A stretch of 64,000 nt of DNA from Massilia sp. Bi118 (lineage in GTDB: Bacteria > Pseudomonadota > Gammaproteobacteria > Burkholderiales > Burkholderiaceae_D): NCBI RefSeq assembly GCF_918697865.1, contig NZ_CAKKMV010000003.1, positions 186,001 through 250,000 on the forward strand, given 5' to 3'. Positions 49,787 to 58,132 of the stretch are shown here, piece after piece. A program made the position numbers and the translations under genes. The notes beneath the pieces are model-generated. The model did no database searches. It was not told the DNA's origin and worked only from the letters and a program-made list of their open reading frames with translations. How positions within the stretch are numbered: position 1 is the first letter of the stretch; every line of letters starts with the position of its first letter.

Positions 49787-50473
49787 TCAGGGGGCCGGCA
49801 TGCCGTAGTCGCCGTCGTCGAGCAGCATGTCTTCGAAAAAGGCGCCGAAGCGGCGCGTCGGATCGAGCAGGTGGATCTCGAGTATCCAGCGCATGGCCGA
49901 GGGCGTCGCCTCGTAGCTTGCCAGCGCGCCGGTATGGATGGCCGCGTGCGGAAAATCGGACACGCGGTGGCCCGGCAGGTCGAAATTGAGCTCCCAGCCC
50001 ATCGCGCAGGCCCGCGCGGCGGCGAATTCGTAGAGCGCCGCGCCGCTTGGTCGCCGCGTCTGCCACAGCTTGCGCACCTCGTGGAACAGGCGCTCGGCAT
50101 CGCGGGCGCAGCGTGCGTACGCCGGATGGCTGCCGACCACGAAGGAGGCGCCGCCGTCGCCTTCCCAGTCATCGACCCGCGGAGCGATATCGATGAAGAA
50201 GATATCGTTCTCCTGCAGAACCACGCCGGGCGTCGAGGCCCGCTTCATCGGGACGATCGTATTGGGCCCGAAGCGCACCCGGGCCGGATGCCAGCTCAGT
50301 GCATGGCCCTGGGCCTGGATCACCCGCCTGGCCAGGTCGACCGCATCTTCTTCCACCATGCCGGGACGCACCTGCGCGGCGATCGCCGCGATCGCCCTGC
50401 GCGTTTCTTTCCGCGCCCACAACATGCCGTCCACCGAAAATGCGGGCCCTACGCGTTCCGCCAGATTGTCCAT
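49787..50473 (-). CDS. M24-family metallopeptidase-like protein
   Basis: 228 residues from the ATG preceded by GACAGGAGCAGACG. The pita-bread fold and five metal ligands are legible: two Asp in IFFIDIAPRVDDWEGDGG, His in DLPGHRVSDFPH, Glu in RWILEIHLLDP and Glu in FGAFFEDML. Members cleave Xaa-Pro bonds or are relatives such as creatinase; substrate unknown. Without the N-terminal non-catalytic domain of PepP it is a short M24. Convergent with the MocR gene and divergent from the GlxA-type gene. Confidence 0.88.
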   Translation of the reverse strand: MDNLAERVGPAFSVDGMLWARKETRRAIAAIAAQVRPGMVEEDAVDLARRVIQAQGHALSWHPARVRFGPNTIVPMKRASTPGVVLQENDIFFIDIAPRVDDWEGDGGASFVVGSHPAYARCARDAERLFHEVRKLWQTRRPSGAALYEFAAARACAMGWELNFDLPGHRVSDFPHAAIHTGALASYEATPSAMRWILEIHLLDPTRRFGAFFEDMLLDDGDYGMPAP

Positions 50474-50659
50474 CGTCTGCTCCTGTCGATCGTGACGACC
50501 GTGTTGAAAGAGCAGTGATTGTCCGGCCCGGGAAAGGCCCCGGCGCGGCGGAAAAGCACGCAAAAGCGCCAAGCATGGCGCGAATCGCGCCAGTCTCGCG
50601 GCCGCGGACCGACACGGCGCCGGCGCCGCGCTATAGTGCAGGCAACCGAAGGAGAACCC

Positions 50660-51652
50660 GTGCCCAGTATCGCCATCCTCGCCTTTCCCGGCGTCCAGGC
50701 GCTCGACCTGAGCGGTCCGATGGACGCGTTTGCGGAGGCCAACCGTTTCCTCGCGCCGGCGGAGCATTACACGCTGCGCGTGCTCGGTACCGAACCGGGA
50801 TTGCTGCGCTGCTCGAACGGCATGGCTGTCCTGCCGGACGCGCTGTGCCACGATGTGAACGAAGGTGTCGACCTACTGATGGTGGCGGGCGGTCCTGAAC
50901 TGCCGCGCCGGCCCCGCGACCCGGCGCTCAGCGCCTGGCTATGCGCCATGAGCAGGCGCAGCGCGCGCATCGCCTCGGTCTGCAACGGCGCTTTTCTGCT
51001 GGCCCATGCCGGCCTGCTCGACGGGCGGCAGGCGACGACCCACTGGAACGACGCCACCAGGCTGGCCGCGCGTTTCCCGCGCATCGCGGTCGCGCCGGAC
51101 CGCATCTTTGTCAAGGATGGGCAGGTGTACACCTCGGCCGGCGTGACGGCCGGCATTGACATGTCGCTCTATCTGCTTTACGAAGACCATGGCGCGGAAC
51201 TCTCGCTGAACGTGGCCAAACGCCTGGTCGTGTTCACCCAGCGCAGCGGCGGCCAGTCCCAGTTCAGCCCTTTCCTGGCGCCCTACGTGGACCAGGCCTC
51301 GCCGCTGCAGACGGTGCAGCAGTTCGTGCTGGCGAATCTCGGCGCCGACCTCTCGGTACAGCGCCTGGCCGGCGTGGCGGCCATGAGCGAGCGGAACTTC
51401 GGGCGCGTGTTCCTGCGCGACGCCGGTGTGACACCCGGCGAATTCGTTGAGCGCGCACGCATCGACGCCGCCCGCGTTCTGCTCGAAACGGGCGACACGC
51501 CGCTCAAGACCGTTGCGCACCGCTGCGGTTTCGGCAGCGCCGCCGCCATGCGCGCGGCCTTCGTCAAGCACCTGGGCTTGAGCGCCCGCCAGTACCGGCT
51601 GAACTTCGGCGGGCTCGGGCCTGCTTCCGGCGCGCCACCCGGCGCTGGATGA
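50660..51652 (+). CDS. GlxA-family transcriptional regulator (DJ-1/PfpI domain plus AraC HTH)
   Basis: 330 residues beginning at GTG after AAGGAGAACCC; the longer open frame is a read-through of the leader and lacks a site. The N-terminal DJ-1/PfpI domain has the nucleophile-elbow-type ASVCNGAFLLAHAGLL (Cys) and FPGVQALDLSGPMDAFAEAN. Two AraC HTH motifs follow: LAGVAAMSERNFGRVFLRDAGVTPGEF and LKTVAHRCGFGSAAAMRAAFVKHLGLSARQYR. GlxA regulators respond to small metabolites such as nitrogen compounds. Probably controls a neighbouring gene such as the divergent M24 gene. Confidence 0.9.
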   Translation: MPSIAILAFPGVQALDLSGPMDAFAEANRFLAPAEHYTLRVLGTEPGLLRCSNGMAVLPDALCHDVNEGVDLLMVAGGPELPRRPRDPALSAWLCAMSRRSARIASVCNGAFLLAHAGLLDGRQATTHWNDATRLAARFPRIAVAPDRIFVKDGQVYTSAGVTAGIDMSLYLLYEDHGAELSLNVAKRLVVFTQRSGGQSQFSPFLAPYVDQASPLQTVQQFVLANLGADLSVQRLAGVAAMSERNFGRVFLRDAGVTPGEFVERARIDAARVLLETGDTPLKTVAHRCGFGSAAAMRAAFVKHLGLSARQYRLNFGGLGPASGAPPGAG

Positions 51653-51689
51653 TCGCGCCGATGCCCTGGCCGGCCGCCTGCCGGCGGGC

Positions 51690-52226
51690 TCAGAAGCGCA
51701 GCTGCCCCTCGATCGAATCGTCGAGCGTCTTGCCGATCGCCGCGCCGACCGCCACCTTGGCGCCGGCGATGGCGTTGCCATGCTTGTTGTCCCAGTAGTA
51801 GCCGCGTTCCGGCACGAAGCGGATGACGGTGATGCGCGGGTCGTCCTCACCTTCCGTGAACCAGGTGCGCAGCATAAAATTCCACAGGTCCTTGATGCGC
51901 GCACGGTCGGTCAGCACCTCGGCGCGGCCTTCCAGCTCGAGGAAACCGGCGTGTGCGCCGGCCTGGAAGTGCAGGGTCACGGCCGGACTGGCCGCCAGCT
52001 CCAGGTTCTTGTGGCTGTCGCTGGCGCTGAGGAACCAGAGATGGCCGGTGTCGTCCACCTCGCGCACGCTCATCGGACGCACGCCGCGACTGGGGCCGAT
52101 GGCGCCGTCGGTGCGGAAGAAGCAGGACGTGGCGTCGTCCACCATGTCCTGCACGCGTTTGATGGCTTCCACGCCATCGAGGTCACGGCGGTTCTGTTCA
52201 GGCTGCTGCTGGTTGATCGAATCCAT
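51690..52226 (-). CDS. Pyridoxamine 5'-phosphate oxidase-family general stress protein
   Basis: 178 residues from the ATG of MDSINQQQPEQ, with the frame continuing upstream without a site. The split-barrel pattern of general stress protein 26 is present: RGVRPMSVREVDDTGHLWFLSASDSHKN and HFQAGAHAGFLELEGRAEVLTDRARIKDLWN. These bind FMN. Cytosolic, unknown substrate. It lies 94 bp beyond the fixH gene on the same strand and may be outside the cco transcript. Confidence 0.88.
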   Translation of the reverse strand: MDSINQQQPEQNRRDLDGVEAIKRVQDMVDDATSCFFRTDGAIGPSRGVRPMSVREVDDTGHLWFLSASDSHKNLELAASPAVTLHFQAGAHAGFLELEGRAEVLTDRARIKDLWNFMLRTWFTEGEDDPRITVIRFVPERGYYWDNKHGNAIAGAKVAVGAAIGKTLDDSIEGQLRF

Positions 52227-52320
52227 GGGCGTCTCCGAAGGCCGACTTGGCCGATGCCAGACTTTAGCGCGATCCGCTCGCGCAGTATGTGCAGCCGCGA
52301 ACACAGCCTGCGACGAGGGC

Positions 52321-52833
52321 TCAGGGCCGGTCGGCGACCAGCGCCAGCTCATGCTGCCGCGGCCAGTCCCAGCTCCTCGCCAGGCGCCAGTCGCGCCGGT
52401 TGCCCTCGACGACCACCTGCCAGTGGGTCTGCTCCAGTACCGGCAGCGAGACGGAGAACGCGCCGCCGGCGTCCGGCCTGACCAGCAGGCTCAGGTCGCG
52501 CTGCGGCAGGGTGGGGTGGGCGAACCGAATCGTGAACGGCGCCGCCAGCGGCCGGCCGGAGCTGTCGATGCGGCCGTGCAGGCGCCCGCCCTCGTAGCGC
52601 AGTTGCAGGGCCAGGCCCATCGCGCTCGCCACGCGGTCGCGGCGCAGGTCCTGGTTGATGGCCTTGCCCTGCTTGTAGTAGTCGTCGACCACCATGGCGT
52701 CCGGGTGACCCAGCGCCAGCCAGGTGGCGACCGCGCCGCCGACCAGCACGGCGGCCGGGCCGATCATGAGGAACCAGGGCCAGCGATGCGTGTACCAGGG
52801 CGCGGCCTGGGTGGGAATCCGGGTGATGTTCAT
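52321..52833 (-). CDS. FixH-family protein of the cbb3 operon
   Basis: 170 residues. One N-terminal transmembrane helix (WPWFLMIGPAAVLVGGAVATWLAL) is followed by the conserved VVDDYYKQGKAINQDLRRDR and a periplasmic beta domain (FTIRFAHPTLPQRDLSLLV). The family is associated with copper supply or assembly of cbb3 oxidase. Last gene of the ccoNOQPG set; 10 bp after ccoG. Confidence 0.9.
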   Translation of the reverse strand: MNITRIPTQAAPWYTHRWPWFLMIGPAAVLVGGAVATWLALGHPDAMVVDDYYKQGKAINQDLRRDRVASAMGLALQLRYEGGRLHGRIDSSGRPLAAPFTIRFAHPTLPQRDLSLLVRPDAGGAFSVSLPVLEQTHWQVVVEGNRRDWRLARSWDWPRQHELALVADRP

Positions 52834-52843
52834 GGGTTTTCCA

Positions 52844-54232
52844 TTATCTGGGGACGATGAAGACCGCTTTCTCGCTCACGCGCAGCGAAGGATCGTCCAG
52901 CGCGCTGAGGGTGAAGCGGATCGGATGCGAGCCGCCGGCAGCCTTGCCGGGGTTGACGCGCACGCGCACCGGCACCGCGCGCGTGGAGGCGCCGGCCAGT
53001 TCGACCACGTCCTCGTCGGCGATGCCGGCGGTCGGGATGCCGTCCACCTCGATGCGGTACAGGTGCGCGCGCTCGGCGGTGTTCATCACCTGCAGGCGGT
53101 AGACGTTCTCGATCATGCCATCCTCGACTTCGCGCCCCATGGCGCCGCGGTCGCGGATCACGTCGAGTTTCAAGGGGGTGCGCAGCGCCAGCGCGCTTGA
53201 AAAGGCCACCCCGATGGCCACGAACACGAGGCCATAGCCGATCACCCGCGGGCGCAGCAGCCGGCGCCTGATCTGCGCCGCGGACCAGCGCCCGGCCAGC
53301 GCATTCTCCGTCGCGTAGCGGATCAGGCCATGCGGCTTGGCCACCTTGTCCATCACGCTGTCACAGGCGTCGATGCAGGCGGCGCAGCCGATGCATTCGT
53401 ATTGCAGGCCCTTGCGGATGTCGATACCGGTCGGGCAGACCTGCACGCACATACTGCAATCGATGCAGTCGCCCTTCCCTTCCGCATGCGCCGCACCGCG
53501 CGGTTCGCCGCGCGCGACGTCGTAGCTGACGATCAGGGTGTCGCGGTCGAACATCGCGCTCTGGAAGCGAGCGTAGGGGCACATGTACTTGCAGACCTGC
53601 TCGCGCATCCAGCCGGCGTTGCCGTAGGTGGCGAAGCCGTAGAACAGCACCCAGAAGGCTTCCCACGGGCCGAGCGAAAAGCCCAGCGCCTCGTGGGCCA
53701 GCTGGCGCACCGGCGTGAAGTAGCCGACGAAAGAAAAGCCGGTCCACAGCGCGACCGCTCCCCAGGCCAGGTGCTTGGCGCCGCGCTTGGTCAGCTTCTC
53801 CACCGTCCACGGCTGGCGGTCGAGGCGGATGCGCGCGCTGCGATTGCCTTCGATGCGGCGCTCGATCCACAGGAAGATCTCGGTGTAGACCGTCTGCGGG
53901 CAGGCGTAGCCGCACCAGACCCGTCCCGCCACCGTCGTCACCAGGAACAGGCCGTAGGCGCAGATGATCAGCAGGCCGGCCAGGTAGATGAAATCCTGGG
54001 GCCACAGCACCAGGCCGAACAGGTGGAACTTGCGGGCGCCGAGGTCGAACAGCACCGCCTGGCGCCCGTGCATCTGCAGCCATGGGAGTCCGTAGAACAG
54101 GACCTGGGTCAGCCAGACGCAGGCCCAGCGCAGCGTGGCGTAGCGGCCCTTCACCTCGCGCGGGTGGATCTCCTCGCGCGCGGCGTACATCTTGATGACG
54201 GTCTCCTTGACCGCCGGTTCCGGCGCATTCAT
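52844..54232 (-). CDS. ccoG: Cytochrome c oxidase accessory protein CcoG
   Basis: 462 residues (RdxA/FixG). Five or so helices include WLTQVLFYGLPWLQMHGRQA and LIICAYGLFLVTTVAGRVWCGYACPQTVY; the ferredoxin motifs CIDCSMCVQVCPTGID and CIGCAACIDACDSV lie near residue 280. A long C-terminal periplasmic immunoglobulin-like domain follows. CcoG handles copper redox during cbb3 assembly. Its ATG overlaps the ccoP stop (ATGA). Confidence 0.95.
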   Translation of the reverse strand: MNAPEPAVKETVIKMYAAREEIHPREVKGRYATLRWACVWLTQVLFYGLPWLQMHGRQAVLFDLGARKFHLFGLVLWPQDFIYLAGLLIICAYGLFLVTTVAGRVWCGYACPQTVYTEIFLWIERRIEGNRSARIRLDRQPWTVEKLTKRGAKHLAWGAVALWTGFSFVGYFTPVRQLAHEALGFSLGPWEAFWVLFYGFATYGNAGWMREQVCKYMCPYARFQSAMFDRDTLIVSYDVARGEPRGAAHAEGKGDCIDCSMCVQVCPTGIDIRKGLQYECIGCAACIDACDSVMDKVAKPHGLIRYATENALAGRWSAAQIRRRLLRPRVIGYGLVFVAIGVAFSSALALRTPLKLDVIRDRGAMGREVEDGMIENVYRLQVMNTAERAHLYRIEVDGIPTAGIADEDVVELAGASTRAVPVRVRVNPGKAAGGSHPIRFTLSALDDPSLRVSEKAVFIVPR

Positions 54233-55152
54233 TTCAGCTGGTCCTCGTTCGACAGGCCCCAGACATAAGCCGCCAGCACGTGCGACTTGCCTTCGCCGAG
54301 GAACTCGCCCCAGGCCGGCATGGTGTTGTTGCGGCCCTTGCGGATGGTTTCCATGACGGTTTCCGCGCTGCCGCCGTAGAGCCAGACCTTGTCCGTCAGG
54401 TTGGGCGCGCCCAGCGCCTGGTTGCCGTGTGCATCGGCGCCATGGCAGGCCGCGCAGGCGCCGAACTTCGGCTTGCCGAAGGCGACCTTCACCGGGTCCG
54501 CGGTCAAGCCGGACAAACTCCGCACGTAATGCGCCACGTTCTCGACATCGCTGTCTGCACCGAGGGCCGCGCCCATGGGCGGCATCTGGCCGTTGCGGCC
54601 CTTCATGATGGTCTCCTTGATGACCGAGGGTTCGCCGCCGTAGAGCCAGTCCTTGTCCGTCAGGTTCGGATAGCCCTTGTTGCCGCGCGCGTCGGAACCG
54701 TGGCATTGCGCGCAGTAGTTCAGGAACAGGCGCTCGCCGATCGCCTGCGCCTGCGGGTCGCGCGCCACCGTCTTGATGTTCTGCTTCAGGTATTTGTCGA
54801 ACAGCGGGCCGTAGTCGGCGTTCGCCTGCTTCACCTCGCGCTGGTAGGCGGCGCTCGACTTCCATCCCAGCTTGCCCGCGTACGTGCCGAGGCCCGGGTA
54901 GAGCACCAGGTAGCCGATCGCGAACACGATGGTCAGGTAGAACAGTCCCATCCACCAGCGCGGCATCGGGGTGTTCAGCTCCGTCAGGTCCTCGTCCCAG
55001 ACATGGCCGGTGGTCTTCTCGGGCTGGCCGTCCGCCCCCAGCCTGACCTTGTACCTGGACTGGGACCACAACAGGATGCCGCAGCCGAGGATGGACAGCA
55101 CCGTGATCAAGGCCACGTACCAGTTCCAGAAACCGCTCGTGAAGTCAGACAT
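54229..55152 (-). CDS. ccoP: cbb3 oxidase subunit CcoP (dihaem cytochrome c)
   Basis: 307 residues from the ATG of MSDFTSGFWN. One or two N-terminal helices (ALITVLSILGCGILLWSQ and GLFYLTIVFAIGYLVLYPG) are followed by two cytochrome c domains with CAQCHGSD and CAACHGAD haem motifs. Distal Met ligands are plausible in MPPMGAAL and MPAWGEFLG. Transfers electrons from soluble cytochrome c to CcoO/CcoN. Overlaps ccoQ by 8 bp at the start. Confidence 0.95.
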   Translation of the reverse strand: MSDFTSGFWNWYVALITVLSILGCGILLWSQSRYKVRLGADGQPEKTTGHVWDEDLTELNTPMPRWWMGLFYLTIVFAIGYLVLYPGLGTYAGKLGWKSSAAYQREVKQANADYGPLFDKYLKQNIKTVARDPQAQAIGERLFLNYCAQCHGSDARGNKGYPNLTDKDWLYGGEPSVIKETIMKGRNGQMPPMGAALGADSDVENVAHYVRSLSGLTADPVKVAFGKPKFGACAACHGADAHGNQALGAPNLTDKVWLYGGSAETVMETIRKGRNNTMPAWGEFLGEGKSHVLAAYVWGLSNEDQLK

Positions 55153-55315
55153 GATCTTCGGCCTCCTGCACGTCGTTCGCAAAAGGCAGCCCTGCCGCCT
55201 GGGCGAAGTCGCGCTCCTTGCGCAGGAAGGTCCAGGCCAGGATGCCGGTGAAAGTGGCGAAGCTGATCACGGTCATGATGCGGCTTGCGTCGTCAAAAAG
55301 GTATTGGAGTTCCAT
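55145..55315 (-). CDS. ccoQ: cbb3 oxidase small subunit CcoQ
   Basis: A 56-codon frame that is short enough to be missed. It reads MELQYLFDDASRIMTVISFA, then TFTGILAWTFLRKERDFAQA and AGLPFANDVQEAEDHV. A single transmembrane helix and the CcoQ/FixQ-type Trp-Thr-Phe end match family length (50-60 aa). It lies between ccoO, whose stop is one base upstream of its start, and ccoP, which it overlaps by 8 bp. CcoQ stabilises the complex. Confidence 0.9.
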   Translation of the reverse strand: MELQYLFDDASRIMTVISFATFTGILAWTFLRKERDFAQAAGLPFANDVQEAEDHV

Positions 55316-55316
55316 C

Positions 55317-55946
55317 TCAGTTCCTCGTCTTGATTTGCGTGCCCAGGCCCTGCAGGTAGGCGATCAGCGCATCCTGCTCGCTCTTGCCTTCCAGCTCGGC
55401 CGGCGCGTCCTGCACGTCCTTCTCGGAATACGGCACGCTCAGGCGCTGCATCGCGCGCATCTTCGGCACGATGGATTGCGGGTCCAGCTTCGTCGTCGCC
55501 AGCCATGGGTAGCCCGGCATGTTCGATTCCGGCACCACGTCGCGCGGGTTGTCGAGGTGGGTGCGGTGCCACTCGTCCGAGTAGCGGCCGCCGACCCGCG
55601 CCAGGTCCGGGCCGGTGCGCTTCGAGCCCCACTGGAAGGGATGGTCGTAGACGAATTCGCCCGCCACCGAGTAATGGCCGTAACGTTCGGTCTCCGCGCG
55701 GAAGGGACGGATCATCTGCGAGTGGCAGTTGTAGCAGCCCTCGCGGATGTAGATGTCGCGCCCGGCCAGGCGCAGCGCCGAATAGGGTTTGAGGCCGGCG
55801 ACCGGCTCGGTGGTCGACTTCTGGAAGAACAGCGGCACGATCTCGACCAGGCCGCCGAAGGAGATCACGACCAGCACCAGGCCGATCAGCAACCAGGGGT
55901 TCTTCTCGATCCATTCGTGACTGAATTTTCTAATGCCAGGTTTCAT
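55317..55946 (-). CDS. ccoO: cbb3 oxidase subunit CcoO (monohaem cytochrome c)
   Basis: 209 residues. The N-terminal anchor helix [20 protein letters not shown] is followed by [18 protein letters not shown], the haem-c motif with the conserved SQM, and the CcoO segment [21 protein letters not shown]. The axial Met is in ESNMPGYPW. Catalytic complex member that accepts electrons from CcoP. 19 bp after ccoN. Confidence 0.96.
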   Translation of the reverse strand: MKPGIRKFSHEWIEKNPWLLIGLVLVVISFGGLVEIVPLFFQKSTTEPVAGLKPYSALRLAGRDIYIREGCYNCHSQMIRPFRAETERYGHYSVAGEFVYDHPFQWGSKRTGPDLARVGGRYSDEWHRTHLDNPRDVVPESNMPGYPWLATTKLDPQSIVPKMRAMQRLSVPYSEKDVQDAPAELEGKSEQDALIAYLQGLGTQIKTRN

Positions 55947-55965
55947 GATGGTTATCCTGCTTTCT

Positions 55966-57417
55966 TTATGCGTGTTCGGGGACGGCGGCGGCCGGCGCGT
56001 GCGGTGTCAAGCCAGGGATGCGCGCATCCACGGATGCCGTGCCGCGCATCGTCAGCCAGGTGTTGTAGGCCATCAGGCACATGCCGCTCAGGTACATCAG
56101 GCCGCCGCCGAAGCGGATCACGTAGTAGGGATAGGTCGCCTTGACGCCTTCGACGAAGGTGTAGGTCAGCGTGCCGTCCGGGTTCACGGCGCGCCACATC
56201 AGGCCCTGCATGACGCCGGCGATCCACATCGCGGCGATGTAGAGCACGATGCCGATGGTGCCGAGCCAGAAGTGGGTTTCGATCAGCGCCACGCTGGCCA
56301 TCTGCTTCTTGCCGGCCAGGCGCGGAATCAGGTAGTACAGGGAGCCCATGGTAATGAAGCCGACCCAGCCCAGCGCGCCGCCGTGGACGTGGGCGATGCC
56401 CCAGTCGGTGTAGTGGGACAGCGAGTTGATGGTCTTGATCGACATCATCGGGCCCTCGAAGGTGGCCATGCCATAGAAGGACAGCGAGACGATCATGAAC
56501 TTGAGGATGGGGTCCGAGCGCAGCTTGTGCCAGGCGCCCGACAGGGTCATCATCCCGTTGATCATGCCGCCCCAGGAAGGCGCCAGCAGGATCAGCGAGA
56601 ACACCATGCCGATCGACTGGGTCCAGTCGGGCAGCGCGGTGTAGTGCAGGTGGTGCGGGCCGGCCCACATGTAGGTGAAGATCAGGGCCCAGAAGTGCAC
56701 GATCGACAGGCGGTAGGAGTACACAGGACGATCGGCCTGCTTGGGGATGAAGTAATAGACCATGCCGAGGTAGCCGGCGGTGAGGATGAAGCCGACCGCG
56801 TTATGGCCGTACCACCACTGGATCATCGCGTCCTGTACGCCGGCGTACATCGAGTACGACTTCATGAAGGAAGCCGGCATGGACATGCCGTTCACGATGT
56901 GCAGCACCGCCACCGCGATGATGTAGCCGCCGAAGAACCAGTTGGCCACGTAGATGTGCTGCACCCGGCGCTTGACGATGGTGCCGAAGAAGACCACCGC
57001 GTAGGCCACCCACACGATGGCGATCAGGATGGCGATCGGCCATTCCAGCTCGGCGTACTCCTTGCCGCGCGTGAAGCCCATCGGCAGCGTGATCGCGGCC
57101 GACACCAGCACCGCCTGCCAGCCCCAGAAGGTGAAGGCGGCCAGCTTGTCCGAAAACAGCCGGACCTGGCAGGTGCGCTGCACGACGTAGTAGGAGGTGG
57201 CGAACAGGCCGCAGATGCCGAAGGCAAAGATGACGGCATTCGTGTGCAGCGGACGCAGGCGGCCATAGGTCAGCCACGGGATGTCGAAGTTCAGCGCGGG
57301 CCAGGCCAGCTGGGCCGCGATCCACACGCCGGCCAGCATGCCGATCACACCCCAGACCACGGTGGCGATGGCAAACTGGCGCACGATTTTGTAGTTGTAG
57401 TTTAGACTGCTGTCCAA
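55966..57417 (-). CDS. ccoN: cbb3 oxidase catalytic subunit CcoN
   Basis: 483 residues with 12 helices. The six His ligands of low-spin haem b, haem b3 and CuB lie in [54 protein letters not shown] (the twin His of CuB), and [18 protein letters not shown]. Reduces O2 to water with high affinity and pumps protons, the microaerobic terminal oxidase. Its promoter region carries a perfect FNR box (57484-57497) about 70 bp upstream. Confidence 0.97.
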   Translation of the reverse strand: MDSSLNYNYKIVRQFAIATVVWGVIGMLAGVWIAAQLAWPALNFDIPWLTYGRLRPLHTNAVIFAFGICGLFATSYYVVQRTCQVRLFSDKLAAFTFWGWQAVLVSAAITLPMGFTRGKEYAELEWPIAILIAIVWVAYAVVFFGTIVKRRVQHIYVANWFFGGYIIAVAVLHIVNGMSMPASFMKSYSMYAGVQDAMIQWWYGHNAVGFILTAGYLGMVYYFIPKQADRPVYSYRLSIVHFWALIFTYMWAGPHHLHYTALPDWTQSIGMVFSLILLAPSWGGMINGMMTLSGAWHKLRSDPILKFMIVSLSFYGMATFEGPMMSIKTINSLSHYTDWGIAHVHGGALGWVGFITMGSLYYLIPRLAGKKQMASVALIETHFWLGTIGIVLYIAAMWIAGVMQGLMWRAVNPDGTLTYTFVEGVKATYPYYVIRFGGGLMYLSGMCLMAYNTWLTMRGTASVDARIPGLTPHAPAAAVPEHA

Positions 57418-57483
57418 GATGCACTCCTGAATAAGAAGAAATGAACGACATCAAGAGTGTGTGTTTCTGAACGTGGAAAATCC

Positions 57484-57497
57484 TTGATGTGAATCAA
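57484..57497. promoter_or_regulatory. FNR box upstream of ccoN
   Basis: TTGATGTGAATCAA matches the FNR consensus TTGAT-N4-ATCAA at all ten fixed positions. It sits 67 bp before the ccoN start and 89 bp before the divergent DksA/TraR-like start, so one dimer could affect both. An Fnr gene is encoded at 38405. Confidence 0.9.
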
Positions 57498-57585
57498 AAT
57501 GTTCAGAATGGGTTGCGGTAGGAGATAAGTTCCTACTTGGTGTTGCTGAAAGCGGACGATCTTTCAATCGTTGATAGGAATTCCC

Positions 57586-57984
57586 ATGCCGCCCATCTCA
57601 TCAGAACTGCACGACCAAATCGGCACGCGCCTGCGCAAGGATCGCGAGGACATGCTGGCCACCATCCACGCCCGCACCGACGGCGACACCGACGACCGCC
57701 CGGCGATCTCGCCGATGGCCCACATGGGCTCGAACGACGACGCCCCGGCTGGGGAAATGCTGAGCCATAACGAGGAACACCTGGCCGAGCACGAGACCAA
57801 TCTGCTGCACGAGATCGATGCCGCGCTCGGGCGGCTGGAAGCGGGCGGCTACGGGATTTGCGCGCGCTGCGGGGTGGAGATTCCGGAGGCGAGGCTGGTG
57901 GCGACGCCGACGGTGCAGACCTGCATCGGGTGCCAGGAGGAGATCGAGCAGGAGCAGCATACGGGGCGCGGGCCGTCGATGTGA
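57586..57984 (+). CDS. TraR/DksA-type zinc-finger protein
   Basis: 132 residues from the ATG of MPPISSELHDQI after TAGGAATTCCC; the frame has an upstream TTG at 57571 that is less likely. An N-terminal helix pair (IGTRLRKDREDMLATI, ETNLLHEIDAALGRLEAGGYG) leads to a C4 zinc finger CARCGVEIPEAR ... CIGCQEEI. It resembles shorter DksA/TraR family members that bind RNA polymerase through the secondary channel. Divergent from ccoN across an FNR box, and convergent with ccoS (7 bp between stops). Confidence 0.9.
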   Translation: MPPISSELHDQIGTRLRKDREDMLATIHARTDGDTDDRPAISPMAHMGSNDDAPAGEMLSHNEEHLAEHETNLLHEIDAALGRLEAGGYGICARCGVEIPEARLVATPTVQTCIGCQEEIEQEQHTGRGPSM

Positions 57985-57991
57985 GCCGCAG

Positions 57992-58132
57992 CTAATCATC
58001 ATCATTCAAAATCCGCAGCGCCGGCCCGTCCAGATCCTCGAACTGCCCGCTCTCCGCCGCCCCGAAGAACACCCACAGCGCAAACGCCACCAGGATCACG
58101 CTCAGCGGAATCAGCAGATACAAGGCTTCCAT
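57992..58132 (-). CDS. ccoS: cbb3 oxidase assembly protein CcoS
   Basis: A 46-codon frame: MEALYLLIPLSVILVAFALW, then VFFGAAESGQFEDLDGPALR and ILNDDD. One transmembrane helix and the GQFEDLDGPA motif are the CcoS signature. It is needed to insert copper or haem into cbb3. Its start overlaps the ccoI stop by one base. Confidence 0.93.
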   Translation of the reverse strand: MEALYLLIPLSVILVAFALWVFFGAAESGQFEDLDGPALRILNDDD

